This document shows, piece by piece, positions 34,370 through 42,635 of a stretch of 64,000 bases of DNA. This DNA comes from Actinomadura terrae (GTDB taxonomy: Bacteria; Actinomycetota; Actinomycetes; Streptosporangiales; Streptosporangiaceae). The notes beneath the pieces were generated by a model. It worked only from the letters and a program-made list of their open reading frames with translations. It was not told where the DNA came from and did not search any database. The stretch covers positions 558,001 to 622,000 of the forward strand of contig NZ_JAICDG010000004.1 of assembly GCF_022751215.1 (NCBI RefSeq). Reading direction: 5' to 3'. The translations under genes and the position numbers were made by a program. Every line of letters starts with the position of its first letter. The first letter of the stretch is position 1.

Positions 34370-35080
34370 CTAGCCCACGTTGAGCACCTTGACCACCTGT
34401 CCGATGGTCTGCTGGACGCCGCCGACGCCGCTGGTCGCGGAGTTCGCGGTCTGGCTGAGCTGGCCGACCAGGTCGCCGCCCGGCGTCGGGCCGCGCATCG
34501 CGCGCCGTCCCGCGGGCGGGAACAGCATGGACGAGCTGACCGGGAGCCCGGCGGTGTCGGCGGAGCGGACCAGGCCCGGGACCTCCGGCACGCCGAGGAT
34601 TCCGTCGCCCTGGGCGAGCGTCCCGTTCACGAACCGCCCGCCGGGGAGCGTGCTGGGCAGCGCGGGCGTGCCGCCGACCTGCGCTTTCCTCGCGTTCGCG
34701 GACCTGCCCGCGGGGTTGACGCCGGCCACGCCCAGCCGGTTGGTGACCTTGCTCGCCGTGGTGGCGACCTTCCCGGTCGTCTGGACGAGCTTCCCGGCGG
34801 GGTCGAGGGGCAAGGGCGCGGGCGTGTCCGCGTGCCGCTCGGCGCGCGGCTCGGCGTGGCGCCCGGCATGCCGGTCGGCATGTCGGTCGGCGTGCAGGCA
34901 GTCGCCCGGCTTCTTGTCCAGGGCGCCGAGCGGGAGGTCGGCGGCGCCGTCCAGCGTGCAGCCGACCGGCCCGTCACCTGGAGCGGAGGCGAGGCCCGCC
35001 GCGTACGCGGGCACGGTCGAGAGGACGAGCGCGCCGGTGAGGACGGAGACGCTGAGCATGCTTCTGGCGGATCGCTTCAT
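34370..35080 (-). CDS. Secreted protein with His/Arg/Ala repeats
   Basis: 236 residues: signal peptide ending AYA (about 27), two cysteines (VGCTLDG, GDCLHAD), then a short repeat region HADRHADRHAGRHAEPRAERHAD (given in units of HADR/HAGR/HAER), and a Gly/Thr/Val-rich C-terminal part (TTGKVATTASKVTNRLG, QTANSATSG). The histidines at four-residue spacing would line one side of a helix and could bind metal; that is inference. I do not recognise the family. The C-terminal part has the sliding hydrophobic character of small actinomycete surface proteins. Confidence 0.75.
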   Translation of the reverse strand: MKRSARSMLSVSVLTGALVLSTVPAYAAGLASAPGDGPVGCTLDGAADLPLGALDKKPGDCLHADRHADRHAGRHAEPRAERHADTPAPLPLDPAGKLVQTTGKVATTASKVTNRLGVAGVNPAGRSANARKAQVGGTPALPSTLPGGRFVNGTLAQGDGILGVPEVPGLVRSADTAGLPVSSSMLFPPAGRRAMRGPTPGGDLVGQLSQTANSATSGVGGVQQTIGQVVKVLNVG

Positions 35081-35390
35081 TGTTTTCCCCGGTTGTCGGA
35101 TAGACCCTGCGCGATGTGTGCGCCCGCGATTTCCCGGCGCACCGTCATCGGGGGACGTTAGTACACAAGAGCACCGCGCACAGGCGATGAGGGAATCCGT
35201 TGGGGGAGAAATAAAGATCTACGAGAATGAACCGTTGACATTGCGCTGGGTGTTACGTGCCGATAATTCCCGGCAAGCCGGAAATATTTAGCGGGAGAAA
35301 AGGCGCCACCCGGACCAAACGACGAGCGCGCCCCCGCGACATGCGGCGGAGCCCGGACATGCGAAGTGGACGGCCCCGGACGTGCCACGG
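35081..35390. other. Intergenic region, AT-rich patch, no gene
   Basis: 310 bases between a minus-strand start (35080) and the terminator of the di-iron gene. A patch at 35200-35300 is clearly AT-richer than the surroundings and contains TTGACA at 35234 on the plus strand, but no matching -10 at normal spacing and no gene to drive. A small CCGGCAAGCCGG hairpin lies at 35268-35282. Confidence 0.4.
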
Positions 35391-35421
35391 GGGTGCCCCG
35401 GAGCCAGGCTCCGGGGCACCC
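35391..35421 (-). terminator. Terminator of the di-iron gene
   Basis: GGGTGCCCCGGAGC and its exact complement (35391-35404 and 35408-35421) form a 14-bp stem over a three-base loop, 25 bases after the stop codon of the ferritin-like gene. Confidence 0.8.
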
Positions 35422-35446
35422 CCGCCCTGTCCCGCGCGGCGCGCCG

Positions 35447-36553
35447 CTAGCTCGTGCCCCCGACCGCGATCGCCTCGTCGATCTCCTCCTTGCGGGCGGC
35501 CACCTCGGCCGCGTACCGCTCCTCGTCGATCTTCTCGGCGATCTCCTCGTCCTGGTGCATCAGCTCGTCCAGGCTCGCCTTGGCGTGGTCGAGCACGCCC
35601 ATGTCGGTGTAGGCGGCCTGCACCTTCTCGCCCCACAGCCCGATATCGCGGACACAGGGCACGATCCGGGTGAACAGCAGCGACTGGTAAAGCTGGTACA
35701 TCGGCGCGTTGTTCGTGTATTCCAGGCACCGCTCGACCGGCATGTCGAGCTGCTCGAAGATCTCGCGTCCCTGGAATCGGTCGCGCATCAGGTAGCAGCC
35801 CTCAACGATGAACTCCTCGCGTTCGGCGCGCTCCTTCTCGGTCAGTTCGGCGTAGTAGTCCTTGAGCGCGAGCCGACCGAACGCGACATGCCGCGCCTCG
35901 TCCTGCATGACGTACGCGAGCAGCTGCTTGACCAGCGGGTTCGTCGACAGGTCGCGGTAGACGCCGAACGCGGCGAGCGCGAGGCCCTCGATCATCACCT
36001 GCATGCCGAGGTAGGGCAGGTCCCAGCGGCTGTCCTCCAGCGACTCCGCGAGCAGCTTCGCGAGGTCCTGGTTGATCGGGTAGTACATCCCGATCTTCTC
36101 CTGGACGAACCGCCCGTACAGCTCGACGTGCCGCGCCTCGTCCATGACCTGGGTGGCGGCGTAGAACTTGGAGTCGAGGTCCGGGACGGACTGGACGATG
36201 CGCGCCGACACGTTCAGCGCGCCCTGCTCGCCGTGCAGGAACTGGCTGAACAGCCACGAACCCTGGTGGCGCCCGAACTCGTCACGTTCCTTTTGGGACA
36301 TCTTTTCCCAGATGTCCGAGCCAAGCAGCGGGTTGAACTCGTCGGGGAGCCCGGCGACGTTCAGGGGATCGACCTCGATGTCCCAGTCGATGCGCTTCTG
36401 CGCGTCCCACTGCTTGTCCTTGCCCTTCTGGTACAGGCCGAGCAGCCGGTCGCGGCCGTCGTCGTACTCCCAGGAGAAGCGGGCCTGGCCCGCCATCTGG
36501 ACGTTCCACGTGTCGGTCGTGACCGGCGTGGTGTAAAGGTCATGGGAACTCAC
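35447..36553 (-). CDS. Ferritin-like di-iron protein
   Basis: 368 residues, all-helical, with two ExxH-type iron-binding motifs: VMDEARHVELY near residue 132 and VMQDEARHVAFG near 220. Extra glutamates lie in HGEQGALN and MIEGLALAAFG. This is the four-helix-bundle carboxylate di-iron fold shared by ribonucleotide reductase R2, acyl-ACP desaturases and AurF-type N-oxygenases. Closest by pattern are the uncharacterised actinobacterial ferritin-like oxygenases. Substrate unknown. GTG 36553 has GGAGGAGG eight bases upstream; a frame to 36628 is not supported. A perfect 11-bp inverted repeat overlaps its promoter. LURP-one and TetR genes precede it on the same strand. Confidence 0.85.
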   Translation of the reverse strand: MSSHDLYTTPVTTDTWNVQMAGQARFSWEYDDGRDRLLGLYQKGKDKQWDAQKRIDWDIEVDPLNVAGLPDEFNPLLGSDIWEKMSQKERDEFGRHQGSWLFSQFLHGEQGALNVSARIVQSVPDLDSKFYAATQVMDEARHVELYGRFVQEKIGMYYPINQDLAKLLAESLEDSRWDLPYLGMQVMIEGLALAAFGVYRDLSTNPLVKQLLAYVMQDEARHVAFGRLALKDYYAELTEKERAEREEFIVEGCYLMRDRFQGREIFEQLDMPVERCLEYTNNAPMYQLYQSLLFTRIVPCVRDIGLWGEKVQAAYTDMGVLDHAKASLDELMHQDEEIAEKIDEERYAAEVAARKEEIDEAIAVGGTS

Positions 36554-36635
36554 GGGGGAAGCCTCCTCCGGGCGTGACGCCGCGCGGTCGCGACGCCGGG
36601 GGACGCGGGGTTGCGGGCTGTATTCCACCCTAGAT

Positions 36636-36664
36636 GCTTTACATGTCTTCGTAACATGTAAAGC
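36636..36664. promoter_or_regulatory. Perfect inverted repeat in the di-iron gene promoter
   Basis: GCTTTACATGT (36636-36646), a seven-base spacer and ACATGTAAAGC (36654-36664). On the minus strand a promoter TTACGA-N16-TAGGGT can be read with its -35 in the spacer, so a dimeric protein here would block transcription. The nearby TetR regulator is the obvious candidate. Confidence 0.65.
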
Positions 36665-36738
36665 TCCGGCAAACCAGACCTATGCGAGGCCGTTTCACCT
36701 TCCGCGCCGCTCCCGCGCCGGCTTCCCCTGCCGCCCGC

Positions 36739-37347
36739 TCACCGTGCCTGAAGGGCGTCCAGCGCGACGGCCTGGGCGATCACCAGGCGGCGGTCGAGGC
36801 GCGGGTCCCGGATCTCGACGGCGTAGCGGTCGCGGAACCCGAACTTCTTCTCCACCGAGAACACGACTTGGTCGCCCGCGTAGAAGTCGAAGTGGTACGG
36901 CCAGGCGAACGGCAGTACGTCCACATAAGGGATGAACTGCCAGACCCGCCGCAGGAGCGCGACGGCCTTGTTGCGCTCGCTGCCGGTCGTCACGCCGAGC
37001 CCGGGCTGCTCCAGGTGCCAGGTGGAGGCGAGCAGCGACTTCTTGAAGTCCTTGCGGAAGACGCCGATCGGCTGCCCGGCGGCGTCGGTGACGTCGTAGG
37101 CGGAGGCGAGGTCGATGCGCTTGCGCGCCTTGAACCCGAGGAGCGGACGCGTCTTGCTGTCGTCGGCGTACAGGGTGACCTGCTCCTTGAACGCCATCCG
37201 CTTCTGCTGCGCGAAGGCGAGCATCTCGCCCTCGGAGCCGTCGGGGTTCTCGGCGTGCACCTCGTACTGGTTCACCATGAACCGCAGCCGCTGCCGCACC
37301 AGCAGGCGGTGCTGCGTCTGGAGCCGCTCGTCGTCCAGTGAACTCAC
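36739..37347 (-). CDS. LURP-one-related (tubby-like) protein
   Basis: 202-residue LURP-one/phospholipid-scramblase-like beta-barrel protein. Marks are the start LLVRQRLRFMVNQYEVH, MLAFAQQKRMAFKEQVTLY, DVTDAAGQPIGVFRKDF and the late DRYAVEIRDP. Such proteins may bind lipid, but no function is proven in bacteria. It lies between TetR and the di-iron gene, all on one strand, with gaps of 120 and 185 bases, so cotranscription is possible but not compelling. The GTG start has a weak ribosome binding site. Confidence 0.8.
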   Translation of the reverse strand: MSSLDDERLQTQHRLLVRQRLRFMVNQYEVHAENPDGSEGEMLAFAQQKRMAFKEQVTLYADDSKTRPLLGFKARKRIDLASAYDVTDAAGQPIGVFRKDFKKSLLASTWHLEQPGLGVTTGSERNKAVALLRRVWQFIPYVDVLPFAWPYHFDFYAGDQVVFSVEKKFGFRDRYAVEIRDPRLDRRLVIAQAVALDALQAR

Positions 37348-37467
37348 CCATCCTGATCGTGATTTTGGGAATCAAAGGCGGAGTCTGCCACAAAACATCC
37401 GTTTAAGGTGACAATTCGTCCCAGGTGGGACAGAGGTACTCCGCCTCGCCTTCGGGAGCGGCGCGGG

Positions 37468-38091
37468 TCAGGACTCGCGGATATGGGAGGCCAGGTAGCC
37501 GTGGATCAGGCGCTCGGCCTCGGCGACGATCTCGGGGTCGCCGTCCGGGTCGCGGCGGAACGCCATCTTCAGGACGGCGTCGCCGGCCTCCACCGCTATG
37601 GCGAGCGCGGTCGCGAGGCCCGGGGTGTCCTGGACGCCGAACGTCTCGGTGATCATCATGCGCAGCCGTCCGGCGACGACGGCGTTGTTGTCGGCGTCGG
37701 AGTCGAGCAGGTTGACGTCCGCGACGTCGCCGAACCGCAGGACGCGGAAACCCGGGAGGGTCCGGTGCATCTCCACGAAGATGTCGATGATCGCGCCGAC
37801 CGTGTCGGACCAGTCCTCGAAGGTGCCCTCGGCGAGCGTCCTGGAGATCCGTTCGCCGAAGACCTCCAGGTTGCGCAGCGCGAGCGCCTGGGCGACCGCG
37901 CGCTTGTCGGGGAAGAACTGGTAGACCGAGCCGATCGCGACCTCGGCACGCTGCGCGATGCGCGTGGTGGTGAGGCCGTCGTAACCGTCCTCGTCGAGGA
38001 TGTCCGCGCACGCGTCGAGCATCCGTTGGACGCGTTCGGCACTGCGGCGCTGGGCGGGGAGGCGGCGGAGCGGGGTCCGGATTTCGGTCAC
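37468..38091 (-). CDS. TetR-family regulator
   Basis: 207 residues. N-terminal HTH (GLTTTRIAQRAEVAIGSVYQ, then FFPDKRAVAQAL, residues about 37-70) and a C-terminal ligand-binding domain. GTG 38091 is the first start that keeps the basic N-terminal arm. A longer frame to 38142 adds non-typical residues. It is divergent from chorismate mutase (181-base gap). Candidate target: the inverted repeat at 36636-36664 before the di-iron gene. Confidence 0.9.
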   Translation of the reverse strand: MTEIRTPLRRLPAQRRSAERVQRMLDACADILDEDGYDGLTTTRIAQRAEVAIGSVYQFFPDKRAVAQALALRNLEVFGERISRTLAEGTFEDWSDTVGAIIDIFVEMHRTLPGFRVLRFGDVADVNLLDSDADNNAVVAGRLRMMITETFGVQDTPGLATALAIAVEAGDAVLKMAFRRDPDGDPEIVAEAERLIHGYLASHIRES

Positions 38092-38272
38092 CCGACCATT
38101 GTCACCCGAGCCGGACACGCCATGGCAGGCCACGACCACCATCCCGTCCTCGCGGACACCGGACTCTTCCGGTCAGAACACCACAAGACCCAAAATCCCG
38201 AGTGATGTTCGCATTCGGTGGGGATAGGGGACAGGCCGCCGGGCGGGGACGGGAGGGTGCGAGGATGGCGCC

Positions 38273-38557
38273 ATGGAGTCGTTGGACGAGGTCCGCGCAC
38301 GGATCGACGCGCTCGACGGCGAGCTGGTGCGCCTGCTCGCCGAGCGGCAGGAACTGGTGCGCGCGGCCGCCGCGTTCAAGCGGGACGAGCAGGCCGTCCG
38401 CGCCCCCGGCCGGGTGGAGGCCGTCGTCGCGCTGGCACGTGAGCGGGCGGAGGCGGGCGGGCTGGCCCCGGACGTCGCCGAGGCGGTGTGGCGGGCGATG
38501 ATCGGCGCCTTCATCGAGCTTGAGCTGGACGAGCACACCGCCCGCTCCGACCGGTAA
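38273..38557 (+). CDS. Chorismate mutase (AroQ class)
   Basis: 94-residue, all-helical chorismate mutase of the AroQ fold, which turns chorismate into prephenate for phenylalanine and tyrosine. Key residues: Arg in VRARIDALDGELVRLLAER (in pieces RARIDALD, LVRLLAER), Lys in AAFKRDEQAVR, and Arg/Glu near VEAVVALARERAEAGGL. It lacks a signal peptide. Actinobacteria normally have an AroQ-delta form activated by DAHP synthase, so this may be a second copy, for example for a secondary pathway. It converges with the ECF gene, 15 bases apart. Confidence 0.88.
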   Translation: MESLDEVRARIDALDGELVRLLAERQELVRAAAAFKRDEQAVRAPGRVEAVVALARERAEAGGLAPDVAEAVWRAMIGAFIELELDEHTARSDR

Positions 38558-38572
38558 ACGCCGCGCCCGGCG

Positions 38573-39427
38573 TTAGGCGTCCAGGACGGCCAGTTCGACG
38601 CGGGCGAGCGCGTCAGGGTCTTTGACCACGGTGAACGCGGCGACCCGTCCGTCCTGGACCTCGATCCGCAGGACGAGCAGCAGCCGCCCGCGCGGCGCGA
38701 CGACGAGCCCGACCGCGCCGTCCACGAGCGCGGGACGGGCCACCCGCGCCAGCCCGCCGTTGGTGAGCGTCTCGCGCGCGACGTGTTCGGCGCCGCGCAT
38801 CACGGCCGCGCCGTCCCGCCTGACCACGTCGGGTGCCAGCACGGCGAGGAGGCCGTCGAGGTCCCCGGCGCGGGACGCGGCGAGGAAGGCCTCCACCACC
38901 TCCCGCTGCCGGGCGAGATCGCCCGCCGGGACCGTCGCGGCGCCCTGGACGCGGGCGCGGGCCCGGCTCGCCAGCTTCTTCGCGGCGACCGGTGACCGTC
39001 CGACGATCTCGGCGATCTCCGCGAACGGCACAGCGAACAGGTCATGCAGGACGAACGCGACACGCTCGGCGGGCCCGAGCCTGTCCAGGACGACCAGCAG
39101 CGCGAGCCCGACCGAGTCGGCGAGCACCGCCGCGTCCTCGGGGTCGGCCGCGCCGTCCGGGACCGTGACGAGTTCGGCCAGGTCGCAGGGGTCCTCGGGA
39201 CGGCGCTTGCGCGAGCGCAGCACGTCGAGGCAGACCCGGCCGACGATCGTGGTCAGCCAGCCGGTCAGGTTCGCGACGTCGCCGGACCCGGCCCGGTCGG
39301 CGCGCAGCCACGCCTCCTGGAGCGCGTCGTCGGCCTCGTCCGCCGAACCGAGCATGCGGAACGCGACCGCCCGCAGATGCCCGCGCGCCCGGTCGAAATG
39401 GTCGGCCAGTTCGGCCCGCTCGTCCAT
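38573..39427 (-). CDS. ECF41-type sigma factor with SnoaL-like tail
   Basis: 284 residues. Sigma region 2 (AFRMLGSADEADDALQEAWL), region 4 (LGPAERVAFVLHDLFAVPFA, then EIVGRSPVAAKKLASRARAR), and a C-terminal SnoaL/NTF2-like domain of about 110 residues (EVVEAFLAASRAGDLDGLLAVL). The fused tail is the mark of the ECF41/SigJ group, in which it modulates activity in place of an anti-sigma factor. The usual linked oxidoreductase or COE partner is not directly next to it; an azoreductase is divergent and an SDR gene lies 0.9 kb on. Confidence 0.92.
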   Translation of the reverse strand: MDERAELADHFDRARGHLRAVAFRMLGSADEADDALQEAWLRADRAGSGDVANLTGWLTTIVGRVCLDVLRSRKRRPEDPCDLAELVTVPDGAADPEDAAVLADSVGLALLVVLDRLGPAERVAFVLHDLFAVPFAEIAEIVGRSPVAAKKLASRARARVQGAATVPAGDLARQREVVEAFLAASRAGDLDGLLAVLAPDVVRRDGAAVMRGAEHVARETLTNGGLARVARPALVDGAVGLVVAPRGRLLLVLRIEVQDGRVAAFTVVKDPDALARVELAVLDA

Positions 39428-39567
39428 CGGTCACCTTCCCTCGCCACCTGCCGTCATATCAGTGAGGAGAACGACGAACGAACGAGGAAGCCGACCCGCC
39501 CCCATGCTAGCGGCGCCCGCCGCCGGGCCGGGCGCGCGGATCGGCCCGGCCATTCTGCGAGGACGAC

Positions 39568-40227
39568 GTGACCCTGCTCCACCTTGATTCAAGCCATTCC
39601 AGCGACTCGGTCACCCGAAGGCTGACCAGGATTTTCGCCGACGCCTGGACGGCGTCGAACGGCCATGCCGGATACCGCCGCCGGAACCTCGCCGCCGACC
39701 CGGTCGCGCCGATCACCGCGGCCTACTGCACGCTCGGACGCCGCGTGGAGAGCCACGGGCTCGTCCCGCCGGAGAAGGTCGCCGCCCTGGTCGAGGGGCC
39801 GGCCGAGCAACGCGAATGGGACCTGACCCTCCCGCTGATAAAGGAGGTGCACGCCGCCGACACCCTTCTGCTCGGCGTCCCGATGTACAACTTCTCGGTG
39901 CCCGCGTCGCTGAAGGCGTGGATCGACCGGATCACCTTCCCCGGCGCCTACATGGAGGACCGGCTGCGCGGCACCCGCGCCGTCGTCGTCACCGCGCGCG
40001 GCGGCGCCTACGGCCCCGGGACTCCCAACGAGGCCCTCGATTTCCAGGAGCCCTACCTGCGCGCCTATTTCGGGAGGCTCGGGCTCAACGAGGACGGCAT
40101 CCATTTCGTCCACGCGGAGATGACGCTGACCGACATCGTCCCGCACCTGGCCCGCTTCAAGAAGCTGACGGCCGACTCCCTAGCAGCGGCCCAGGAAAAG
40201 GCGAAGACCCTGGGCGCCACGCTCTGA
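39568..40227 (+). CDS. azoR: FMN-dependent NADH-azoreductase
   Basis: 219-residue flavodoxin-fold oxidoreductase of the AzoR group, reducing azo bonds or quinones with NADH and FMN. Motifs: HLDSSHSSDSVTRRL at the N-terminal FMN phosphate site, LGVPMYNFSVPASLKAWIDR and VVVTARGGAYG at the flavin ring. A common role in bacteria is detoxification of quinones. GTG start at 39568. It is divergent from the ECF41-like sigma gene, a possible regulator. Confidence 0.92.
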   Translation: MTLLHLDSSHSSDSVTRRLTRIFADAWTASNGHAGYRRRNLAADPVAPITAAYCTLGRRVESHGLVPPEKVAALVEGPAEQREWDLTLPLIKEVHAADTLLLGVPMYNFSVPASLKAWIDRITFPGAYMEDRLRGTRAVVVTARGGAYGPGTPNEALDFQEPYLRAYFGRLGLNEDGIHFVHAEMTLTDIVPHLARFKKLTADSLAAAQEKAKTLGATL

Positions 40228-40339
40228 GCCATTGCCCCGGGCGCTGCCTCCGCGCCGCATCCGCTCGGGTCCTCGTCCCCGCTCAAGGTCGCAGGCGACC
40301 GTTCCGAGGACCCGAGCCTGACCGCGGCCGGCCCGCCGG

Positions 40340-41095
40340 TCAGATCAGCGAACCGCCGGTCGCGTCGATCACCTGCCCGGTGATCCAGCGCGCGTCGTCG
40401 GACGCGAGGAACGCGACGACGTCGGCGATGTCGCGCGGCTCCCCTACGCGTCCGAGCGCCGAGATCGCGGCCGACTGCGCCCACGCCTCCTCGTTGCCGC
40501 GCAACCAGTCGGCGTTCATGTCGGTGTCGACGAAGCCGGGCGCCACCGAGTTGGCGGTGATCCCGCGCGGGCCGAGCAGTTTGGCCAGGTGGAGCGTGAC
40601 ATTGTCCATCGCGCTCTTGGTGGGCGCGTAGGCGATGATGTTCGGCATCGCCAGCCGGGCCGCCCCGCTGGAGATGTTGATGATCCGGCCGCCGTCCCGC
40701 ATCCGCTTGACCGCCTCCTGGATGATGAAGAACGGCGTCCGGACGTTCACCGCGAAGACCTCGTCGAACTCCTCCTCGGTGACCGAGGCGAGGTCCTGGT
40801 TGCTTCCCTTGGCCGCGTTGTTGACGACGATGTCCACACCCGCGCGCGGCGTCTGCGCGTCGAACGCCTCCCAGAGCCGTGCCGCGTCGCCGCGCCGCCC
40901 GAACTCGGCCTGGATCGCGAACGCCTCGCCGCCGCCCTCGCGGATCCGGCCGACGACCTCGTCGGCCTCCTTGCTCGCCTGGGCGTAGGTGAGCGCGACC
41001 AGCGCGCCGTCACGTCCGAGCCGCTCGGCGATGGCCCGTCCGATGCCCCGGCTACCCCCGGTGACCAGCGCGACCTTGCCGTCCAGTGCTCCCAT
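40340..41095 (-). CDS. Short-chain dehydrogenase/reductase
   Basis: 251-residue classical SDR: cofactor motif TGGSRGIG near residue 14, NNAA, catalytic Ser in NISSGAA, and the YxxxK pair as YAPTK. An acidic residue after the second strand is missing (LTYAQASKEA), which favours NADPH. ATG 41095 has GGAGG six bases upstream; the frame is open to 41125. It is divergent from a TetR gene with two matching operator-like sites between them, so it is the likely target of that regulator. Confidence 0.92.
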   Translation of the reverse strand: MGALDGKVALVTGGSRGIGRAIAERLGRDGALVALTYAQASKEADEVVGRIREGGGEAFAIQAEFGRRGDAARLWEAFDAQTPRAGVDIVVNNAAKGSNQDLASVTEEEFDEVFAVNVRTPFFIIQEAVKRMRDGGRIINISSGAARLAMPNIIAYAPTKSAMDNVTLHLAKLLGPRGITANSVAPGFVDTDMNADWLRGNEEAWAQSAAISALGRVGEPRDIADVVAFLASDDARWITGQVIDATGGSLI

Positions 41096-41113
41096 CACGG
41101 GCCTCCCTTTTTC

Positions 41114-41170
41114 TTGAACGATCACTCAAGAAGTACCGTAGCACACTTTTTTGAGCGAACGCTCTACAAT
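41114..41170. promoter_or_regulatory. Twin operators and promoter between SDR and TetR genes
   Basis: TTGAACGATCACTCAA (41114-41129) and TTGAGCGAACGCTCTA (41151-41166) agree at 12 of 16 positions and are each near-palindromic, with centres 37 bp apart. TACAAT (41165-41170) is a near-consensus -10 that places the start of transcription at the TetR ATG (41177), so the regulator message may be leaderless. Confidence 0.7.
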
Positions 41171-41176
41171 GGGTTC

Positions 41177-41785
41177 ATGAGCAGAACAGGCGCCACCCGG
41201 GGCCGCCCCCGCGGCTTCGACCGCGACGCCGCGCTCGCCCAGGCCACCCGGTTGTTCTGGGAGCGCGGCTACGAGGCCACGTCCGTGGGCGAGCTGACCG
41301 CGGCGATGGGGATCAGGCCGGGCAGCCTCTACGCGGCCTTCGGCGACAAGAAGTCGCTGTTCAAGGAGGTCGTCCTCGCCTACGGCGAGTGCCCCAGCGG
41401 GGCCTTCATGGGCGCCGCGCTCCAGGAGGAGCCCACCGCCCGCCAGGCGATCGCCCGCCTCCTGCGCGAGGCCGCCGAGATCTACACCGACCCGTCCCAC
41501 CCAGCGGGCTGCCTGACGATCAGCGCGGCCACCAACGTCAGCCCCCAGGACGACGAGGTCGCCACGTTCCTCCGCGACCTGCGCGCCGCCTCACTCCAGA
41601 AATTCGAGGACCGCTTCCGCGCGGCCCAGAAAGACGGCGAACTACCCCCGGACGTCGACCCCCGCGCTCTGGCCCGCTTCTACGCGACGGTCGTCCTCGG
41701 CATCTCCCAACGCGCCCGCGACGGAGCCGACGCCGCCGAACTGGCCCAGACCGCCGAGTTCGCCCTGGCGGCCTGGCCCAGCTGA
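41177..41785 (+). CDS. TetR-family regulator of the divergent SDR gene
   Basis: 202 residues. HTH at about 22-55 (ATSVGELTAAMGIRPGSLYA, then AFGDKKSLF) and a C-terminal domain of the YxaF/AcrR-like group with CLTISAATN. These regulators respond to small hydrophobic compounds and often control an adjacent oxidoreductase. The operator pair and -10 sequence in the 81-bp gap support control of itself and of the SDR gene. Confidence 0.93.
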   Translation: MSRTGATRGRPRGFDRDAALAQATRLFWERGYEATSVGELTAAMGIRPGSLYAAFGDKKSLFKEVVLAYGECPSGAFMGAALQEEPTARQAIARLLREAAEIYTDPSHPAGCLTISAATNVSPQDDEVATFLRDLRAASLQKFEDRFRAAQKDGELPPDVDPRALARFYATVVLGISQRARDGADAAELAQTAEFALAAWPS

Positions 41786-41788
41786 GAC

Positions 41789-42172
41789 TCAGCCGGCGAC
41801 GCCGAACGGATTGTCGACGACGTACCGCCAGTACCCATCGTCCCCACGCCGCGCGACGTCGGTGGCGGTCCCCTCGATATGGACGGGCCTCCCGTCCGTC
41901 GCGGTGCCCTCGATGATCCAGTCCACGATCAACAACGCGACATCGCCCGCCGTGTAGACATGCCGCGGGTTCACCTTGATCGGTACCCCCATCCCCACGA
42001 ACTGGGCATTGGCGTCATGCGCCAGCTGCCCGGTCACGGGCGCCCCCGGTCCGGGAACGAACACCGCCCCCTCCTCATAGACCTCCGCCACCGCCTCGGG
42101 ATCGCCGCTGTTGAACCGCTCGGCGAACACCGCGGGCACATCCTCGGGACGAACGGCCAGCCTCCGCGCCAT
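41789..42172 (-). CDS. SnoaL-like (NTF2 fold) protein
   Basis: 127-residue single-domain NTF2-fold protein (FAERFNSGDPEAVAEVYEEG near residue 17, VFVPGPGAPVTG, and C-terminal WRYVVDNPFG). Members are small-molecule isomerases, hydrolases or binding proteins. The activity cannot be read from the sequence. It is convergent with TetR (three bases apart) and divergent from HxlR (64-bp gap), which may regulate it. Confidence 0.87.
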   Translation of the reverse strand: MARRLAVRPEDVPAVFAERFNSGDPEAVAEVYEEGAVFVPGPGAPVTGQLAHDANAQFVGMGVPIKVNPRHVYTAGDVALLIVDWIIEGTATDGRPVHIEGTATDVARRGDDGYWRYVVDNPFGVAG

Positions 42173-42236
42173 CAGCGCACACGTCCTCTCACCAGGTAGA
42201 AATCACTGAGCCACGGCAACGCTAGGAGGCCCCCTC

Positions 42237-42635
42237 GTGACTCACCAAACGGTTCGCCGCCCCCGTCCGGGCCTGCCCGACGACCCGCACGGGCACACCC
42301 CCGAACCGTCCCCGTCCTGCCCCGTGGAAGTCGCCCTCACCGCCCTGAAAGGCCGCTGGACGACGCTGGTGATCCGCGAACTGCTCCGCGGCGAGCACAC
42401 CTTCACCGAACTCCGCGAAGCGCTGCCCGCGCTCTCCGACAAGGTCCTCTCCGACCGCCTGGCCCACCTCACCGAAACCGGCGTGGTCACCCGCCGCCGC
42501 GAACCCGCCTGGCCGTCCCGCACCCACTACGAACTAACCCCCAGCGGCAAGCGCCTCGGCCCCGTCCTCCAATCCCTATGGAACTGGGGCACCGCCCACC
42601 CTCACCAAGAGCCGAGCACCGCCGCCGCCCACTGA
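42237..42635 (+). CDS. HxlR-family regulator
   Basis: 132 residues: winged helix of the HxlR type (CPVEVALTALKGRWTTLVIR, then ELLRGEHTFTELREALPALSDKVLSDRL). The single cysteine near residue 28 is where redox- or aldehyde-sensing HxlR proteins carry theirs. A Pro-rich N-terminal tail precedes it. GTG 42237 follows AGGAGG. Its 3' end overlaps the convergent lipoprotein gene by 34 bases. Confidence 0.92.
   Translation: MTHQTVRRPRPGLPDDPHGHTPEPSPSCPVEVALTALKGRWTTLVIRELLRGEHTFTELREALPALSDKVLSDRLAHLTETGVVTRRREPAWPSRTHYELTPSGKRLGPVLQSLWNWGTAHPHQEPSTAAAH

Noticed and set aside
35234-35270. Plus-strand TTGACA as a promoter
   Set aside because: No -10 at 16-19 bp and no plus-strand gene downstream for more than 3 kb.
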